Source: an uncultured Clostridia bacterium | GTDB lineage: Bacteria; Bacillota; Clostridia; Oscillospirales; CAG-272 | Direction of reading: 5' to 3' | Length of the DNA: 15,853 nucleotides | NCBI GenBank assembly: GCA_946404295.1 | Contig: CAMJDE010000016.1 | Location: 1 to 15,853, forward strand | The notes under the pieces: generated by a model | The model's input: the letters and a program-made list of their open reading frames with translations, nothing else | The model's database searches: none | What the model was told of the DNA's origin: nothing | Translations under genes and position numbers: made by a program | Part shown: positions 13,824-15,853 of the stretch, one piece after another | Numbering within the stretch: position 1 is the stretch's first letter | Layout: each line of letters begins with the position of its first letter

Positions 13824-13931
13824 GTTCCCCGCACGCGGGGAACACTTCACGTATTTCGCACGCACCCGCGCGAAACGCACTTCACTTTGCCCGGCAAAAC
13901 TTCACGTTGCCCGGCACGGGCAACACTTCAC
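13824..13931 (+). repeat. Hairpin array E, linker ACTTCAC
   Basis: Four hairpins. E1: GTTCCCCG-CACG-CGGGGAAC, 13824-13843. E2: GTATTTCGC 13851-13859 with GCGAAACGC 13870-13878. E3: TTTGC-CCG-GCAAA, 13886-13898. E4: GTTGCCCG-GCA-CGGGCAAC, 13906-13924. Exact ACTTCAC linkers are at 13844-13850, 13879-13885, 13899-13905 and 13925-13931. From E2 onward the array is nearly identical to array D (D3-D5), including the following TTCCC. The last linker contains the stop codon (TGA on the minus strand) of the four-helix gene. Confidence 0.9.
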
Positions 13932-14452
13932 TTCCCCGTCTTCTCCTTCGTCAACTCTTCCCTCTCGCGCTGTCTTCTTTTGCAACCGTACCGATAGCCG
14001 AAGATCATTGCGGGGATCAGCGGAAGCGTGCAGATCAGAAAAGAAAGAAACATCCATCCTCCGTATTCCGCAGCCATCACGGAAAGATCGGCGTTACTCG
14101 GAGCGTGTGCCATCAAACCTGCGAAGCCGGTTGCGAAGACCGCCGCTGCAGGATGCCGGTAACGGACGATTATCGTAATCAGAACGTAGACGAAAAAGGC
14201 GATGCAAGCGGAAATCAGAGCGCGTTTGAACGAGTTTTTCCCAGTCCCGTCGTTATCGTGATAACCCTCCCGCCGGCACAGGAAACAGAAGAACCCCATT
14301 GCGGCGAGAACACCCAGAATACAAGACAAAACTCCCGCCAGCGTCGCGTTTCCGGAAAGCCGCAGCGGCGTCACCGTCACGAATTCGATCAAGAGCCCGA
14401 AATAGGACGCGGCAACGAGTTTCAGAAAATAAACCCCCGTGCTTTTCAGCAT
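13928..14452 (-). CDS. Four-helix membrane protein, unknown function
   Basis: A 174-residue membrane protein with hydrophobic segments at about 7-29, 37-58, 78-97 and 132-153. It ends in a basic, charged tail from residue 158 (KRRQREREELTKEK), which the positive-inside rule places in the cytoplasm. A short Asn/Asp/Gly-rich loop (63-73) separates helices two and three. I do not recognise the family. The ATG follows AAGGGGG (plus coordinates 14460-14466) with a seven-base gap. The stop TGA falls inside the last linker of array E, so the array may have replaced or trimmed the original end. Array F separates it from the upstream flotillin-like gene. No convincing promoter is visible, so it may depend on readthrough. 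Confidence 0.75.
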   Translation of the reverse strand: MLKSTGVYFLKLVAASYFGLLIEFVTVTPLRLSGNATLAGVLSCILGVLAAMGFFCFLCRREGYHDNDGTGKNSFKRALISACIAFFVYVLITIIVRYRHPAAAVFATGFAGLMAHAPSNADLSVMAAEYGGWMFLSFLICTLPLIPAMIFGYRYGCKRRQREREELTKEKTGK

Positions 14453-14506
14453 ACGCAGTCCCCCTTACTATACCCGCAAAGCGAGCAACTTGTCCCTTCC
14501 CCGCCG

Positions 14507-14614
14507 CAGCGTCCCCGCGCGAAATACACTTCACTTTGCCCGGCAAAACTTCACGTTGCGCCCCGGCGCAACACTTCACTTTCTCTCCCCGCGGTTTTCG
14601 CCGCGGGGAGAGAA
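14507..14614 (+). repeat. Hairpin array F, linker ACTTCAC
   Basis: F0 is a half hairpin: the right arm GCGAAATAC (14519-14527) remains without its left arm. F1: TTTGC-CCG-GCAAA, 14535-14547, identical to D4 and E3. F2: GTTGCGCC and GGCGCAAC, 14555-14572. F3: TTCTCTCCCCGCGG 14581-14594 with CCGCGGGGAGAGAA 14601-14614. Exact linkers are at 14528-14534, 14548-14554 and 14573-14579. F3 is a 14-bp stem beginning seven bases beyond the flotillin-like gene's stop and probably limits readthrough or protects its 3' end, although no T-run follows. Confidence 0.88.
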
Positions 14615-14621
14615 CCCGCCG

Positions 14622-15853
14622 TCAGTCCTTTTTCTCGGACTTGGTTTCCTTTTTCGCCGTGCCTTTCGCGGCGACGGCGCCGCCGGCGTAACCGGCGATG
14701 ATCGCGGGCAGGTCGATGCCGGTCGATTCCTTCACGCCCTCCATCACCTGGTTGGCGCTGGACATCACGTCGCGGACGACCTTGGTCGAGTTGCCCTCGC
14801 CGTACATCACGATCTTTTCGGTCGAGGCGAGCGGGGTCGCGGCGTTCTTCACCACTTCGGGCAGAGCGTTGAGGTACATTTCGAGCACCGACGCCTCGCC
14901 CATCTTCTTCTGCGCTTCGGCTTTCTTTTCGATCGCCTCGGCTTCGGCAAGACCCTTGGCGCGGATACCTTCGGCTTCCTGCTCCATCGCGAAGCGGAGC
15001 GCCGCGGCTTCGGCTTTCTTGGCTTCCGCCGCCTGGAGCGCCTCGTACTTCTTCGCTTCGGCGTCTTTCTGGCGTTTGATGAGATCGGCTTCCGCCTGTT
15101 TCTCCGCCTGATATTTCAGGGCGTCCGCCTGTTTACGCACTTCGGCGTCGAGTTGGCGTTCCTTGATCGCGATGTCCTTCTCGGCAAGTTCCGCCTCTTT
15201 CTCGCGGCGGGCGATGTCGGCGTTGGTCTTGGCGATCTCGATGGTCTTGCGCTGCTCCTCCTGCTGGATCGAGTACGCGGCGTCGGCTTCCGCCTTCTTC
15301 GTGTCGGCGCGGACCTTCATATCCGCCTGCTGCACCGAGAGAGCCGCGTTCTGTTCGGCGATCTTCTTCTCGGCTTCGACGCGGACGGCGTTGGCTTCCT
15401 GCTGGGCGTTGGCGGTCGCGATCGCGACGTCGCGCTGCGCGTTCGCCTTGGCGATCTGCGCGTCCTTGCGGATCTGCTCGACGTTACGGACGCCCATATT
15501 CTCGATGGTTCCGGCGGCGTCCTTGAAGTTCTGGATGTTGAAGTTCACGACCTCGATGCCGAGTTTCTGCATATCGGGCACGACGTTCTCGGTGATCTTC
15601 TTCGCGACGCCCTGCCGATCCTGCACCATCTCTTTCAGGCAGACCGAACCGACGATCTCACGCATATTACCCTCGAGGACCTGCGTGACCATCGAGATCA
15701 TTTCGCCCTGCTTCATACCGAGCAGCGCCTCCGCCGCCCGTTCGAGGTAGTCGCGCTGGGACGAGATCTTGATGTTGGCGACGCCGTCGACCGTGACGTT
15801 GATGAACTCGGTCGTCGGGACGGGTTCGGACGTTTTGACGTCGACCTGCATCA
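14622..15853 (-). CDS. Flotillin-like SPFH-domain protein (5' end beyond the window)
   Basis: At least 409 residues of a flotillin-type protein, missing its N-terminus at the window edge. The visible part starts inside the SPFH (band 7) domain, with MQVDVKTSEPVPTTEFINVT and VDGVANIKISS, and that domain ends near residue 118 (IQNFKDAAGTIENMG). Residues about 125-340 form a long Ala/Glu/Lys-rich coiled coil, and a conserved flotillin-type end follows (VLEMYLNALPEVVKNAA, then KIVMYGEGNSTKVV). The last residues are Lys-rich. Flotillins form large membrane-associated assemblies in ordered membrane regions. The first Met in frame (15849-15851) is probably internal, because the N-terminal membrane hairpin and first SPFH strands are absent. 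A NfeD-type partner might lie upstream, outside the window. Confidence 0.93.
   Translation of the reverse strand, partial: MQVDVKTSEPVPTTEFINVTVDGVANIKISSQRDYLERAAEALLGMKQGEMISMVTQVLEGNMREIVGSVCLKEMVQDRQGVAKKITENVVPDMQKLGIEVVNFNIQNFKDAAGTIENMGVRNVEQIRKDAQIAKANAQRDVAIATANAQQEANAVRVEAEKKIAEQNAALSVQQADMKVRADTKKAEADAAYSIQQEEQRKTIEIAKTNADIARREKEAELAEKDIAIKERQLDAEVRKQADALKYQAEKQAEADLIKRQKDAEAKKYEALQAAEAKKAEAAALRFAMEQEAEGIRAKGLAEAEAIEKKAEAQKKMGEASVLEMYLNALPEVVKNAATPLASTEKIVMYGEGNSTKVVRDVMSSANQVMEGVKESTGIDLPAIIAGYAGGAVAAKGTAKKETKSEKKD

Noticed and set aside
13800..13880. Extended N-terminus of the six-helix membrane protein
   Set aside because: Those 27 codons are array E sequence, and the ribosome site lies downstream of that start.
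14467..14472. TATAGT on the minus strand as -10 box of the four-helix gene
   Set aside because: Transcription would start at about the ribosome site, leaving it out of the messenger, and no -35 is present.
13633..14701. Plus-strand reading frames through arrays E and F
   Set aside because: They translate hairpin arrays (repeated segments such as CPAKLHVARHG) and run opposite membrane-protein genes.

Overview
The window looks like a chromosomal segment of a high-GC, probably uncultured member of the Firmicutes (Clostridia). The evidence is the gene order rpmH-rnpA-yidD-yidC-khpB(jag)-mnmE, the anaerobe's oxygen-defence pair (reverse rubrerythrin plus rubredoxin), strong AGGAGG ribosome sites with frequent GTG and TTG starts, and lipoproteins with Thr/Glu-rich linkers. 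I cannot name a species from the sequence.

Layout. (1) 1-3051: two plus-strand secreted lipoprotein genes, a tyrosine phosphatase with an FN3-like domain and a metallo-beta-lactamase-fold protein. A near-identical 16-bp direct repeat lies between them. (2) 3137-8240: the origin-type core operon, starting from a perfect sigma-A promoter: rpmH, rnpA, yidD, yidC, khpB, mnmE, and then a small RNHCP zinc-ribbon gene where mnmG would often stand. These genes make ribosomal protein L34, mature tRNAs (RNase P), insert membrane proteins (YidD/YidC), bind RNA (KhpB) and modify tRNA wobble uridines (MnmE). (3) 8241-11445: minus-strand genes for a metallophosphoesterase, a MATE transporter and a small lipoprotein. 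(4) 11504-12332: reverse rubrerythrin and rubredoxin on the plus strand, divergent from the phosphoesterase; the two -35 boxes form one dyad. (5) 12648-15853: minus-strand genes for a flotillin-like SPFH protein (5' end beyond the window), a four-helix membrane protein and a six-helix membrane protein of unknown function.

The most unusual content is between the genes from 8241 to 14614. Every 3' intergenic space there except the overlapping phosphoesterase/MATE and closely spaced rubrerythrin/rubredoxin junctions holds an array of consecutive hairpins. The stems differ from one hairpin to the next, but the single-stranded linkers are constant: CGCGATATG or its reverse complement in arrays A and C, and ACTTCAC or AATTCA[CT] in arrays B, D, E and F. 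This reverses REP-type repeats, where the palindrome is conserved. About 30 hairpins are visible. Arrays D, E and F are paralogous, one hairpin in E looks like a chimera of the forms in D and F, and array B changes orientation in its middle. None of these arrays occurs in the core operon or upstream of it. I do not recognise them as a named element. They are the best candidate for an undescribed system in this window.
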